The notes: generated by a model from the sequence alone, not told the origin. 64,000 nucleotides of DNA from Ecdyonurus torrentis (GCA_949318235.1 OX439129.1:36753027-36817026), one strand, 5' to 3'; counted from the stretch's first letter, positions 41,284 through 54,990 are shown. Numbers and translations are program-made.

Positions 41284-41445
41284 GTATATTGGAATGTCTG
41301 ACAGAAGGTCCGCGGACAAAAGGCCCTCGGACAAAAGGCCCTGGCTGTGCGCACAGGTAAAGCATATCGGCGAGCGGCGCACGGGTAGGGTCTTTTGTCG
41401 TAGGGCCTTTTGTCCGCGGGCCTTCTGTCTGTATGCCGTATATTG
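41284..41445. mobile_element. 146-bp MITE with inverted-repeat arms and candidate 8-bp target duplication
   Basis: GTATATTG occurs at 41284-41291 and again at 41438-41445, bracketing a 146-bp insert. The insert has arms that are reverse complements: GACAGAAGG then two CGGACAAAAGGCCCT units on the left, and the inverse of the same units on the right. The loop is about 50 bp and GC-rich (AAGCATATCGGCGAGCGGCG). The insert is far more GC-rich than its surroundings. An 8-bp duplication suits hAT-type elements. The outermost 8 bp of the arms match poorly, which is a point against this exact boundary. Frames through it (ADKRPSDKRP) are artefacts. Confidence 0.7.
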
Positions 41446-42519
41446 TGCTGATTATATTATTATGAAAACTTAAAAAGTATGAAAGGTGCAGAAAATTCAC
41501 TTTTTTCCCCTGATGAAACTAATATTGCGTGTTTTTTTCTCTTATGATACTTTCAATAATTTTTCATATTATGATTTTTATTTATTTATTAATTTTTCCT
41601 ATACATTTTATGTATGCTTGTTCAAATTTTTAGTGATGTAATTTTTCGACCATAAAAAAATTGATATAATATATATAGTACACATTCTAAATGAGTTTAT
41701 GAATCATTATATTTTGAGTTTTTAATTAATACTGTTGATTGATTTTGCTCTTTCTCTCTCACAACAAACAATCATTTTATTAAATTGTTCAATGTAATTA
41801 TTTTTTGATTAACAAATAAATTGATAAACGTTGTTATTATAGAGAGTATAGATTTTTTTTTCAAATACAATATTATATTTGAAAATGATTTTTTTTTCGT
41901 TACATTTTTTATACTATAACATGAAACATGATATTATTTTAAAACAAACCTTAAATTTTCAGCTTGATTAAAATGTGTATATATGTGTTGTGTATATATT
42001 ATCGTGCTTTATAAAATATAAGTGCGGTGCTGAATATTTTTGTGCTAGAGAAGAGAGTAGAAGTTTCACAACTAACAAACATAATGTTTAAAGGCTTCTG
42101 TATAAAATTTCCAGACAAAGCTACAAATAAAGAATCAATAATAATACATCACTCTATTTTTTTTTTATAACTTTTAACATATTACCTAAGACACGTTGAA
42201 ATTGTTCAAAGATTTCTATTTATATATAATTTTTCTATTTATAACCATCTGATATTAAAAATTTCTTTAATAATTAATATAGAGATATTAAAAATCAAGC
42301 AAATTACTCAATAAATTAATTATTTCTCTCATAACTTGACAACATATTGCAGTTTGATATTGTGTATATTAAAAAAAAAAAAAAAAAAAAAGGTTTCGGT
42401 ATGATCTTGAAAAGAGGATGTGAAACTGCCACCACTAAAACCTGGGAATATGAGAGGTATGAAAGCAAAAATGTAGAACTTTTTTGCCTGGCTTTGCCTG
42501 CTATTTGAGATGTGTTCAG

Positions 42520-42552
<33 letters not shown>

Positions 42553-44279
42553 AGAGAGAGAGAGGAAGGATGAGGTCTATATCTTATATACCGACCCAGT
42601 GTATGCCTATGCCTACCGCTGCATTATCGGTACGACCTGTGACCATTAAAGAAAACCTTCATATTGTAGAAAAGAGAGAGAGAGAGGTACATATGTTCTC
42701 ATAAGTATTGCAACAACAATTGGTAAAATAATCTGCATTACATTATTATAACTAATTCAATATAGAGGTGTTTTTTTTACGCTTTTTATTATTTTTTTAT
42801 TTTGCCTTTTATTTTTTTTTTGTAACAATAGATTTTTTTTTATACATTTTTTTTTATAAAGCTTTGTTCCGATCAACGTATTTTTACATGAAGTTATAAA
42901 AATAAAAATTGATTTATATATTATTCTAAAGCTATTTTTATCAATCACATAATATAAAATGTCTGATTTATTTTATATGATTATAGAAATGCTTGGATAA
43001 GTTGTATAATATTTATAGTTTCATATAATCATAATTATCTTATGTGGATAGCAAAGCACCAGTGTTACTGCAGTTTCTAGGAAAAAAAAAAAGAAAATCT
43101 ACAACGTAAATTTCATAGTTTTTAATTTGTGTTGTAATTGACGTCTCAAAGCGATATGTTATGTTTTACTTCTTGTCAGTCATATCACGCTTGTTGCACC
43201 CATTTGTTTTGCCATAGTAATAATAATAATGCTCATAGTCCGAAAGAAATAAGCTAACGTACGTGTACGTAAAATAAGCAGATGACAGAAAAAAAAAAAA
43301 AAAAAAAAAAAGCTTTTGCGCTAACAACAGCTGCACAGTATAATAATATTAAGTGTTTTAGGCTGCATTGCTGCCACTTTTACTGCCCAGAATAACCTTT
43401 TATATTATAAAAACACACCTTTATTTAACGACATCAGAAAAAAAATTATTATTGATAATAATCCTTTAACCTTAGACAACATTGATACGATTGAAATTTT
43501 TAATAAAATATATGACATTTTTATTTTATTAACGATCTATATTATAAACGCACGTTGTTTTTTTTGTAATCTGTATTTGATGGTTTTGGTTTTATAAGAA
43601 AGATGAATAGAAAAATAAAGCATCCCAACTCCGCCTACTTTTTGCCCACATGGATATGTGTATGCTTTTTTTTTTTTTTTTTTTCCCTGGCAAACATTGA
43701 GCATCATCAGTTTTCTATAGCCAGGTGAGGCTGTATGTGAACTATGAGATGAGATGGTAAAATGTTCACGGATGGAACGGCCTAAATATACTTTTTCTTC
43801 CTTCAGAATCCTATCGTAGCTTTTATGGATTTCTTTCTTCTCTTTCTCTCTTTCCATGGCCGTTATTATAACAATAGTTAAAGTTTTCGGTTATATATTG
43901 GAAAAGTTGGTAATATTACTGTACTAAACTTTTATATTTTATATTAAACTTAATTTGGCGTTACAATTTACTATATGTAAAAACGCCCTTATTTTTATAT
44001 TTGTTTTTTGTTAAAAATAATAAATAATTTTATTGTTAATAATAATAAATTTAAACAAATGTTGTATTATTTGCTATTTTATATTTTTAAATCAATATTT
44101 GCTTTTTTTTTTTTTACATTATATAGTATTAAAAATCATTGTAGCGTAAAATTTAGATTAGAAATTATTTATATATAAGTTTTGTTGATAAAATTAACAA
44201 TTGGAAAAACGTATATAACTAAATATTGATAAAATTTTGAGTTTTAATTTTGAAATATAAAATAGCAATATCCGTTGTG
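41446..44279. other. AT-rich Tet intron segment
   Basis: Homopolymers, short GA tracts at 42550-42563 and 42671-42686, and a GCCTGGCTTTGCCTGC word at 42486. No exon is recognised. Confidence 0.55.
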
Positions 44280-44470
44280 TAGGAGATGTGATGAGTTTAG
44301 ATGTGTAGTGGGGGAAGGGGGTTGCAAAATGTGCAGCAGGCATATGCCTGCTGGGAAAGATGCACATGATGCAGTTAGAAACAGGCGAGAGGAGAGAGAG
44401 TGAGCAGCTGACGCTCACGATTGCATTAATTCGGCGTTGCTAGACATATTGGCGGTGTTTTGGAGACTAA
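44280..44470. promoter_or_regulatory. Islet with 20-bp palindrome centred on an E-box
   Basis: The palindrome at 44334-44353 has arms CAGCAGGCAT and ATGCCTGCTG, and its centre is CATATG. A second inverted repeat GTGAGC/GCTCAC (44400-44418) encloses CAGCTG, another E-box. A GA tract lies between them. These suit binding of bHLH dimers, inferred from motif only. Confidence 0.35.
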
Positions 44471-45149
44471 AACGCACGATGCAGATACATTAATCTATCT
44501 CTTTATTATAAATATAATATATATATTTTTTAATAATTATACCACGCAACCTATTAGACATACGTCTGCTACTTTTATCATAATACTATACACATAGTTT
44601 AAAATAAATTAATATACATGATACACATATGGTGCATTATATTTTACTGTGTTTTATATTATTAATAATAGTTTGATTTATTACGCTTTATTCATGCTTT
44701 AATTTTATATCCATATTATATATTGAAAATTTTAATCTTTAATATCCTAATGAATTAAATTCATTTTATCTTGTATGTATATATAAAATGTCAATATAAA
44801 TTATAAGTTGTGTGTAGTTGCCGTTTAATAATGGATGAAAAATTTAATTAATTATAACAGAAATGTTTCTTTGATGTTGAACGATATATCGAATGCTTAT
44901 AAAATGCGATTATTTTATTATTATAGTCGGCTACTTTTTATAGAGTATTTATTTTCAACTTAATGGCTTGTTTCTTATTTCATCTCGTTAATAATGGAGC
45001 GCTATTGTAAATTTGCATTTTTTTTATTTATGTCTGTGATTCTATTGGACACTATATAATATACTTTTTTTTTTTTTTTTTAAAGATTCTATTCAACCTT
45101 AATGCTCATGATATGGGTAATCAGAAGCACCAATGGTCAAATACTATAA
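44471..45149. other. AT-rich Tet intron segment
   Basis: Nothing beyond short AT repeats is seen. Confidence 0.6.
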
Positions 45150-45640
45150 TTCTGCACCCGTATGTCAACATGGGGTGGGAGTTTTAAGTTGAGGAAAAAA
45201 AAAATCTGCATAATATCTTTCCGAGTCTTTTAACTCGTGTAGGGGTCGGGCGCTATTGTAGACTGGACGATTGGGTCACTTATTCACGATGTTATTGTTT
45301 TGAAACACGACCCGCAGCTTCTACAAAAACGTCCTGTAAGCCGCCAGCAAGCAAGCAAGCCAGCAAGCAAACTAACAGACAGACCATCAGAATATTATTG
45401 CTTTGAAAGCATTTATGTATAAGCGAATGAGCGAGGCAATAACTGGGCTAAGAGGGAAACGGAAGTAGTTGGTTAGCTGCGGGGCACGACGGTATTGCGG
45501 TGCGGTGACTGCGGCAAAAATAATATAAAATAAAATAATAATGTAAGCATAGCTCTATTCTATTGTAAAAGGAAGCAACGTGTTTAGTGTGCGTGCATGC
45601 GTGTGAATGCGTACACGAGGTATAATATTGTGCGTATGTT
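45150..45640. promoter_or_regulatory. GC/CpG-rich islet with GCAAGC module
   Basis: It has near-balanced composition over about 490 bp. It contains CCAGCAAGCAAGCAAGCC (45345-45362) followed by CAGCAAGCAA, a GTGCGGTGACTGCGGC block near 45498 and several CG words. No coding frame is seen. Possible enhancer. Confidence 0.28.
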
Positions 45641-45968
45641 ATGTATGTATTATAATTATTCGCAATATTTTATTTTCATGATCAAAACTTTTTTTCGTTG
45701 TTAATAAAACTTTTATAGCGCATCATCCACCTACACAAATTCATTAAAATTATAATATACTACTGCATACTCACTCTTCCGCTCTGATCAAAAAAAAAAA
45801 AAAAAAAAAAGTTTTCAACACATTATCATGTCAAGCTTGACGTTTCCACCTTTTGTTTCTTATCAAACATATATCCTAAATGTTTTTTTCCAAGGTCATT
45901 ATTATGTATTTTGCTACCTTGTAATCAATAATGATAATACTTACTAATTATTTTGCTAAAATGCAAAA

Positions 45969-45971
<3 letters not shown>

Positions 45972-46010
<39 letters not shown>

Positions 46011-46050
46011 CACACACACACACACTCTCTCTCTCTAACACTCTCTCTCT
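45972..46050. repeat. (TC)n / (AC)n compound microsatellite
   Basis: A (TC)17 tract followed by (AC)n and further TC blocks. A Leu-Ser reading frame here is an artefact. Confidence 0.9.
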
Positions 46051-46607
46051 AAACTTTTATGCCGTGTGTTTGACAAGTACGACGAGGTATTGTAACATGT
46101 TTTCCTATTTTTCAGAGTTCTATACAGTATATCAAAAAAAGCAATCATGGTTCCTGCGTTTGGCTTTTCATGAAATTCGTACTTTTATATCGATTGCTTT
46201 TGATTGGACAAATTCTGTTCAGTTAATCAATAAACGGAACACAATTTTCTGTAAAAAGCTTATAACTTTGCCGTCGTCCCTTATGACTTCTTTTTATACC
46301 CCTATATATATATATACATATTACACTTCACTATTTCTACAAACCAAAAATTGTATATTGAAATAATTTAATTTCTTTAATTGATACTTCAAAAAAGGTC
46401 AAAGAACTTGTTACCATATATATTTAACTTAATTAAAAATTAGAGTTCGCTTGCTCACAATTTGAAATATATTTCATTGTATATTTATTTATATATTTAC
46501 GTATTAAATTAAATGGTGGGGGTGGAGTATTATAATTATATTTAATTTTTGCAATAAATTTCCAATTATGTATACTTCCTCTTTCAACAAATGTGTTGTG
46601 TAGAAGG

Positions 46608-46641
<34 letters not shown>

Positions 46642-46919
46642 CGAAGTGACGAACTGATAGTATAATATGCTGTCATTCATAAGCATAAAAATTGAGTATG
46701 AGGTTTACAATGTCCAACGTTTTGGCATGGGAAAACTTATTAGTTGTGCATCGTGAGACGAAACGTGCGTATATTATAATATACTGTATGTATATAATAT
46801 TCATAAAATAATATGTAATTTTATATTATATATATAAAATGTTAATATCAATATACACGCTTGACTAGTATGTCTGCTCAAATAACCTCATCATTGTAAG
46901 GAAAAAAAAAGAAAAAAAA
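46051..46919. other. AT-rich Tet intron segment with A36-type run
   Basis: A long A run lies at about 46608-46640. No exon is recognised. Confidence 0.55.
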
Positions 46920-47710
46920 AAGATGACCAGTGTCCGTCAAAGAAATGAACGTAACGAATATTAAATACAAACTGACCGGTCTGTGACGTGGTCAAGTTAT
47001 ATAAAAAAAAATATATATTATAGCAAAAGTTTACAAGCGTCCCGTGACCTTGTTCTTTGACTGGCCCGATAACGTATTCACCGTGAGACTGAAAGCGAAT
47101 GAGTGATGAGTATATAAATATAAAGAAATAGACGATAGGAAAAAAAAAATGCAGTTATGACGCATTGTCGTTCGTCAATTCTTCTTGAGAGAGTGAGAGA
47201 AAAAAAAAGAGACTGTAAAATAGGTATTGAAATAGGGAAGAGAGAGAGAGAGAGAGTGAGAAAAAAAAAGTTGTGGGCCAAGTTTTAGCGATGTTCATAC
47301 TTCATACCCACACTTTTATATTACATAGACAGACAGTTGGTGACCGCTAGGGGTCAATTTTCTTATATACATAAATACCCGGTTTTCTATCAAATGGTGA
47401 GAAATGAACGATTTGATGCATGTGCGGAAGAAGGAGAAGGAAAAAAAAAAAAAAAAAAAAAAGCGTATAAATAAATATAGCTTAGCCTGACTTTTTATAT
47501 AATTATAATTCTTTTTTTTACATACTTTCTTTTGTCCATCTGACTCTTATTTTTTCATAGCACACACAATAAATACTAAACTTTTAATTAAAAATAAAAT
47601 TTTATAATACATAAAAATTATTTCACTTATAGCGGTGCGTTATTATATTATAATATAAAATGTATTTACTTATTTTGCGGGGGTGGTTTTGACCGGAAAT
47701 GGTCACGCCG
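46920..47710. promoter_or_regulatory. Dispersed TGACC/GGTCA half-site cluster
   Basis: Half-sites occur at 46924, 46973, 46990, 47045 (TGACCTTG, the inverse of CAAGGTCA), 47341, 47351 (GGGTCA), 47690 and 47701. The last two pairs are inverted repeats with short spacers. This may be a nuclear-receptor-responsive region. Binding is inferred. Confidence 0.28.
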
Positions 47711-48143
47711 CATGAAAGGTAACGGAGCTATACTTCCGTTTTATACTCTATATCATTTTATACTTTTTTTTTTCTCCTACATTATATACCTTTTGTTTTC
47801 CTCATTTTTTTTTTATGTCTATACCTAATCATGAAACATAAACAACGCGTCATAAATGATAGCATTTTTCTTTGTTTTTCCTATATACCTATTCATATTG
47901 AATATGGCAGCTGGTTTGGCTTTTGTAATGTTTTTAACCATTTAGAATTATGCTGCGTCATTCTTCAATATTAGTACCCTTAAATTATTACACTTACCTA
48001 CATATTATAGAAAGAGAGGAAAAAAAATAGACCCCCTAAGAGAAACGTGAGAATACATATAAGAACCAAACGGGACAGTAAAACTTGACCCGCGCGGCAT
48101 AAAAAAAAATCTTACTATCAAAAATGATTAACTGAGCAAGGTT

Positions 48144-48184
<41 letters not shown>

Positions 48185-51100
48185 CTTTCTAGTTTACAAA
48201 TAATGGTCAATGTGATTTTTTTTTATGTTTATAATATTTGACATCAAACTCATTGAATTGTTTGAAGTAGTATTTTTATAAAATGCAGCTGCATATATAT
48301 ATATAAATGTATAATATAAAAAAAAGTTATTAACAGAAATCGAAAAAAAAAAAAAAAAAAAAGGTGTCACTGAATAAAATAACGGTTTTTACCAATGCGT
48401 CCATATTAGAATTTTTTTTCCCCGATTGTGGCATGACCAAGCACGAAAATTATTATATATATGATGCGAAAGTTATTATTATTTTTTAAATATTAAATAT
48501 ATTATTTGAAACCGTGAGAAATGATCATATTTCATAGTATTATGAGAAATTTCTTTTTCAAAGTTGTTTTAACAAAAGTAAAAGATCAAATTTCAATTTT
48601 TATAAAATAATTAAAATATTTCACAAATTTAGAATCTCATCATAAATGACCTTAAAAACAATCAATATAATAATTGCATTATTTATATTTTATTATATAC
48701 ATATCTTAGCCCTCTTCTCCCCTTTTTATGCGTACATTATTGTTTTCATTATTTTATATACGGTATATAAACTATAGTGTATTAATTTTCAATAGATCCC
48801 CGTATATATCATATCTTGCATAATAAAATCGGTACAATATATAATATATAAAATAATGAACACAAAATAATTAATTAATTAATATATAGTATTATTTCCA
48901 TTCTCAATTGTTTAATTATAAGCTATTGTGTTTGTTATATTATTATGTTTTGTATTTATTTGAATAATATATAATTTATATATAAATAGTGACAAAATTA
49001 TTATGTGTGCGTTTTCATTCATGTTATATAAACAAAGTATTTTATTATAATATACTTTTTTTTTTTACTGTATAACGATGTTAAATATAAATATATGACA
49101 TTTATTTATAAACTATAGGTATATTATATTAAATCGAATCAATTCAATGAATCAAAAGATACATGTTACATTATATATATGATTGTAATGGTATAATTAC
49201 TATAATGTTAACTGCATTATTCATAATTTTCTTATGTTTAATTTTTACACAACTTCAAAATTTTTTTAAATTGTATTTTTTTAATATTATGTAACCAAAG
49301 TAAGATTCCTCCCCTCTCAAGTTTATTTACTAGTTAAACGGTTACAAAATAATATTCTTAAAATATTCTTTTTAAAACTGCACATATTTTTCATACAAAA
49401 ATGTGATTTTTTTTCTTCTCTCTCTATCTCACACAACACACTCTCTTTAAATGGCTTCTGCCTTTCATAATATGTTGCTTTTGGGTTATGGTTGTATTAT
49501 TAAACTTTTATTATTATTATTATTTTTATTTTTTTTTACAAAAAAAGCGTTCTAAAAAAAGGCAGGATTTGTGCATCGTTTATTATAACACATTCCAAAT
49601 ATACTATAAGAAAAGCATTATTTAATAACAAATTTATTTTTGTGAATCTTTAAATAATAATAATACGTAAAGTTATTGTTGGATTATGCATAATACAAAA
49701 ATATAATATCTTCTTGGGGATATTACGTGCATGGAAGGGGAAAAAAAGTATTATGTAATCCTTACCTTTTACGTCAATTCTTATATTTATATAACTTCTA
49801 TAATATTTTTCAAATTGATGCAAATATATTTTCAGTTTTATAACCATTCAAACTACATCCATCGTGTACTCTTCCCATTAAATATAAATTTTAGATTTCC
49901 AATGTGATATATAATTGTTTTTTTTAGTATACATTTTTATCACCTACAATGAAATTATCGCAAAAAGGGGAATATTTAAGGGTAATTGTGTAACCTAATT
50001 ACAAAGTGTTCTATATTTGTTTATTACAAAAGTGTATATAATATCGCTTAAAATAATAATAATATACAACGTAGTATAATCATTCATCAAACATTTTATC
50101 ACGCATATCGCCTCTGGGTGGGTAAAATTACAGTGTATAAATGGTGTAAAAGCCCTTGACCCTAATATTTGCAAATGACTTGACACTTGTCATGATAGTG
50201 CATAAAACTTAGGAAGGGTGAACGGACACAATTATATGAGTAAAAGAGGGGAATATAGTATAGGGCAAAAAAAAAAAAAAGAGCCACTCGCGCGTTCATT
50301 CTGGTCTATATAAGAGGAAGGTTTTAGTTAATAAATCTGTTATCATTCAAAACTCTCTTTTTTTCCCTATTTTTTTCCCTTGTATGTATTTTTAACACCC
50401 CCTACCTCTCAACTTTTTTTTGTGTTCTACTGTTGTATATATCTGTTTTTCTCCCCTTTTTACATACATATATACATATACAAATCCACCCACCCAGTTA
50501 GTTGTACACCTCTATCAGGATTGTTGGTGGGGGACTCCCTGTATGTTTTGGTACCCTTATATAGGGAAAACACCCTCCCTATATCTGTCTGTCTATGCAC
50601 TGACTGTGGGTTAGGGCAGGTTAGGGTTAAAACTTTTTAGGTACCACCAGAGAGTGAAAAGAGAGTGTAGCAAAAGAAGAGAGAGTGAGAGGGCGCCTTT
50701 CAGTGTTGTTGTTATTGACACTTTAACCAAAACCTAAATGTAGGGTAAGGGGATGAACCCACCCTGGTTTTTGTGTTTGATAATCGCTATGGTATAAATA
50801 CCCCTACTTGATGTAGAAGCATCCCTTCAGTTATCATATTATAGGGGGAGTATATATAATAACTGGGTAAAAATGATCATTATGTATTTTAAATAAACCC
50901 CGGTTTTAACTTTTACATAATATAAAGGGTGATCTATCCTTATAAGGTGTAAAAATGTTCTAGGGTGATAAGAAAAGAATTATAATACAACATTTTTTTT
51001 ATTTTTATAAACAATCAAATGGTAATTCATTGTTGCAAAGTATTATGTATAGAGAGAGAGAGAGGGTTCTTTTTTTTTTTTTTTTTTTTTTTTTCCTTCA

Positions 51101-51557
51101 CTCTTCTTCTTCTTTGCTTGTTTTGTGCACATGGTTTCAGTTTAAAAATTTGCATAAAAATAATCACTAAAAGTATATGTATGTAAGGTACTCGTAATTT
51201 ACTCATGAGAAAAAGTAATAAAACGGTTCTTCGTTTTTCCTTCCTTATATTTATTTACGTGACAAGAAAGAAAAGGTCAGACCGATGACAAGGTTTTGTA
51301 TTTACATTGAAAATAAGAACAACACTTTTCAAACAAAGGTTATTATGCCAAATATTTTTTATAACAAAAATACTAAACAATATCGCGTTATATATATTAT
51401 TTTCATTTAAAACAGGCACTCAATATATAAAATTATCAAAATGTTCGTTATATTATTGTTTAAAAAATATATACGCAAATGAAAATAGGATGTGGTGAAT
51501 GAAAACCGCATCAATTCAATTAATTACTCATACTTCATTAAATACATTTTGCTGATG

Positions 51558-51588
<31 letters not shown>

Positions 51589-52484
51589 CATATAATAGAA
51601 CGTTATATTTTGTCTTCTATTTGCTATAAACAAAATTTCATTTTATAATATAATTAGTAATTACTATAATACGTATACTGAAATGCGTCATATAAATATT
51701 TTTATTTATAGAGAAAATATACAGCGAAGAAAAGACAGAAAAAAAAAGTTTTGATATATTTTTATCATATTATATATTAGATAAGCATATCGACGGAAAC
51801 AGTAAGTGAACATGACATTGATATACACTCTCTGAAATGTTTCTTATCAATGACTCTGTTGTAACAATTGAATGAATATATATAAATATATAGACCCGTT
51901 GCACACCCTTGCGCTTTGTCGCCATGTTTGTGGTGCCTAATACATTGTCCAGCATATAGGGGAAACATAATTTTTCCTCATTTGTCGCGCAGAAATAAAA
52001 GTTTATTTTGACTAAGCAATTTTTTCATATTCTTCTAGCTTATTAGGACCTAGAAAAAAGTCTTGGATTGAGGTTTGAAGAGTTTGATATTAAAAAAAAA
52101 AAAAAAATTAAAATAACGTTTTTCCTCTGGCCTCTCTTTTCCTGACCAACAAAATGGCAACTTTTAGACTTAAGTGGAACCGGTCTTCATATATGAATTT
52201 CTGAAAAATGTATCTCATAATTCTGAAGAACTTATTAATATAAACTTGATAAAAATAATATAAGATTTTGATAAGATTTCAATATACGTAACGCGCGTAT
52301 CTTAAAATTGATTTAGTTTATAGAGAGGAAAATGACAAATATGAAAATATACATGAGTCATATAAACTGAAACTCATTACTTTAATATATACAAAGATGT
52401 AACGAAATGGAATGATATTCCCATGCTGTTTCTCATTCATTCAGTCAACTAAAATTTATATTAGTCACCTCTTTGCCTCATATG

Positions 52485-52558
<74 letters not shown>

Positions 52559-53321
52559 CAGCTGGTCAAGGCGTAAAACAGGGTGACTCATGTGAAATCG
52601 AACCTATATAACATGAGGGCGTGGTTCTGTCCTTAACATCTGACAATATATCATAATTTATAATGTATGCACTTAATTATCAATAATAATTATATAATTA
52701 GTATACAGTATACAGCATTTATTTATTATTTTTTTTTTAAATTGCGGTATTTTCTTAAGAATGACATTAAATCACTTTTATATTATATTTAAATATTTTT
52801 TAATAAAATACATGTCGTTTATATAAGTAATGAAATATTAAATCGCGTGTATATAAACCGCCGTGTGAATAATTTTTATATTAACAAATTTGTTAAACAT
52901 ATTATGATAGTTTTAAACCAATTATATTATACTATAATATATCATATTATATACACTTTGTTAAATAATATTCAAGGTAAGTTCGCAACTTGTTAAAGAT
53001 AAAGGGAGAAGAAAGAGTTTATTTTTTGCAATAATACGTATATATATAATATAGCAAAAGTTATCAATTTGAAAATCAAATTATATACATGTACATAAAA
53101 CTTTTTGACCTTGTATGTCATGTTACATTGTTTACCTATGGCATAAATTTTCTGAACTTTTAACCTTTAATTATATATGCACGTTTATTAGTAATTTATA
53201 AATTTTGTATGTAAATTTATGAGGTCAAATAATGGTTTTTACGTCAACTTTTTTTTTTATGATTTTAAACTTAAAAAAAAAAAAAAAAAAAAAAATCAAG
53301 GATATAGATTGATTTTAATCG
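47711..53321. other. AT-rich Tet intron segment
   Basis: It contains T33 at 48147-48179, T runs near 51070 and 51563, a GA tract at 51051-51064, a modest GC pocket at about 50470-50700 and a (TA)n tract. No coding exon or RNA gene is recognised. Confidence 0.5.
52488..52551. repeat. (TA)n microsatellite, about 31 units
   Basis: A perfect TA alternation of about 63 bp. Confidence 0.94.
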
Positions 53322-53363
53322 AATGTGCTTGGCTTGAAATGTGCTTGGCTTGAAATGTGCTTG
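53322..53363. repeat. 16-bp tandem repeat, 2.6 copies
   Basis: The unit AATGTGCTTGGCTTGA is repeated exactly at 53322 and 53338, then partly at 53354. An extra AATGTGCT follows at 53383. It is a short non-microsatellite tandem. Confidence 0.92.
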
Positions 53364-53619
53364 TAACTTTTGGTTTAATTAAAATGTGCTATCGTTAATA
53401 AAGTAATGCATTCTATAAATAATGTAAGAAAATATGATTTGTAATTGTTAATAATTACGGTGACGTGATGAGAAAAGTTTTTTTTTTATTGCATGTTATT
53501 AATATTAAAATGTTTGATATACTTTATATTAAACATTTACATTATTCTATAATAGAATTATATATTTAGAGTGGTCGTTTGGGTCACGATAGTAAAACTA
53601 CTATACACACTATAAACTA

Positions 53620-53790
53620 TGAATGAATTTTACTTTCCCGCTTGAAACAACGCTCCAGTGGTGAACGAGTGAGCAAGCAAGCAGAGCCAGCAAGCATTAC
53701 ACAAAACACAGCACGTACTCACTTTATAGTAAGTTGAGTCACGAAGCAAAAAGAAACAACACGAGGTTTTACACTCCACGTGACTTTGTT
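53620..53790. promoter_or_regulatory. GC-richer islet with GCAAGC module
   Basis: It contains GAGCAAGCAAGCAGAGCC then AGCAAGC (53671-53696), very like the module at 45345, followed by CACGTGAC at 53778. No coding signal is seen. Confidence 0.25.
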
Positions 53791-54129
53791 TTGGATGTTT
53801 CATTTTTATTATTTTTCAACGTACTCTAATCTCACGTGGTACTGTATGAACGAAAACAAAGATTTATCATTTTTTATATATATATATATATATATATAGA
53901 GAAACTTTATCAAAGGCATTAAATTTTTGATGATGTATTACTTGTTTGGGTGGGTGTAACCGAGTATAGCCGACAAAACTCGAGATAATATAATAATATT
54001 TTATATCATAGAATACGTGACTTCGTCTTTAATGTTTTATTCGATTTCTTATTCTTCCTGCTGTTGATAGGGTTATATATATGGGGTTAGATTTTTCAGT
54101 ACCATGGGATAAAAAAAGGTTTGTCTCGT

Positions 54130-54375
54130 TTGGTGTAGTATCAAGAAAAGACAGAAAGAGAAGCAGTAAGAACGTCAAGAGACGGATATATATATATATA
54201 CGCGAGAGAGGAAGAAAGAGAGAAAGAAAGATGTAGTAAGGAGGGGTAAGAAGAGTAGAGGAAGGTCAGGATTGCGCCTCCGAGCTGATCTCTCTTTTCT
54301 TGTTTCTCACAAGCTCCCTCTCTTTTTCTCTCCCCACAAGAGATTCCCTTCTCTTCTTCACGAAGCTCCTTTTTA
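54130..54375. other. Purine-rich block followed by pyrimidine-rich block
   Basis: On the + strand about 54140-54270 is almost all A/G, including GA tracts around a TATATA core, and about 54288-54370 is almost all C/T, with a short CpG-containing hinge between. Such a strand switch can fold back or form triplex DNA. It is composition-driven and non-coding. Confidence 0.35.
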
Positions 54376-54990
54376 ACCCATCTGAGATGTGATGTTACAA
54401 TTCCCCACCCTTTATCCCCATACTTTCTGCTAACACTATATTACTCTCTCCACAAAAAAAGAATCAACATCGTCTTATACGACCATCTTACAAGAAAAGT
54501 AAATGTCTTTTCTTTTTCTTTTTTTTTTTCCAGTTATAAAGAGGAAAAAAAGAGACAGACCCTCCCACCTTATAGTAGAACCATTTATCATATAATAGCT
54601 TAGTGATATCCTATCAAGATGAAAGTGAGAGTAGAAAAAGGTCTTTGACTTTATGACGAACTAAGAAAAAGGTTTACTATAATGAACGTACAAAGAAAGG
54701 GGGAGAATGATAACTGTATAATTGAGCATGAAGATGTTACTCATTACTTTAGGTTTATTTTTATTTTAACGTTTATTTCTTTATCACTTAATTTAACGAA
54801 AATTTATATAGTTTATATATGACATAAACAAAAGTGTATAATACCTAATAGAGTACATTTAAATGAATAACAAGACTTGGAAATAGATTATTCTATTTAA
54901 ATATAGATTGAAAGTACCATGCAACTTTTATTAGTTAAAATTAAATCCTGTATATGTTTTAATAAGCTCAAATGGATAGAAGTTTGTAAT
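54376..54990. other. Mixed-composition Tet intron segment
   Basis: No gene or specific site recognised. Confidence 0.5.

Noticed and set aside
50607..50632. GGGTTAGGGCAGGTTAGGG as interstitial telomere repeat
   Set aside because: Only two imperfect units are present, and the usual arthropod repeat is TTAGG. Too short to support.
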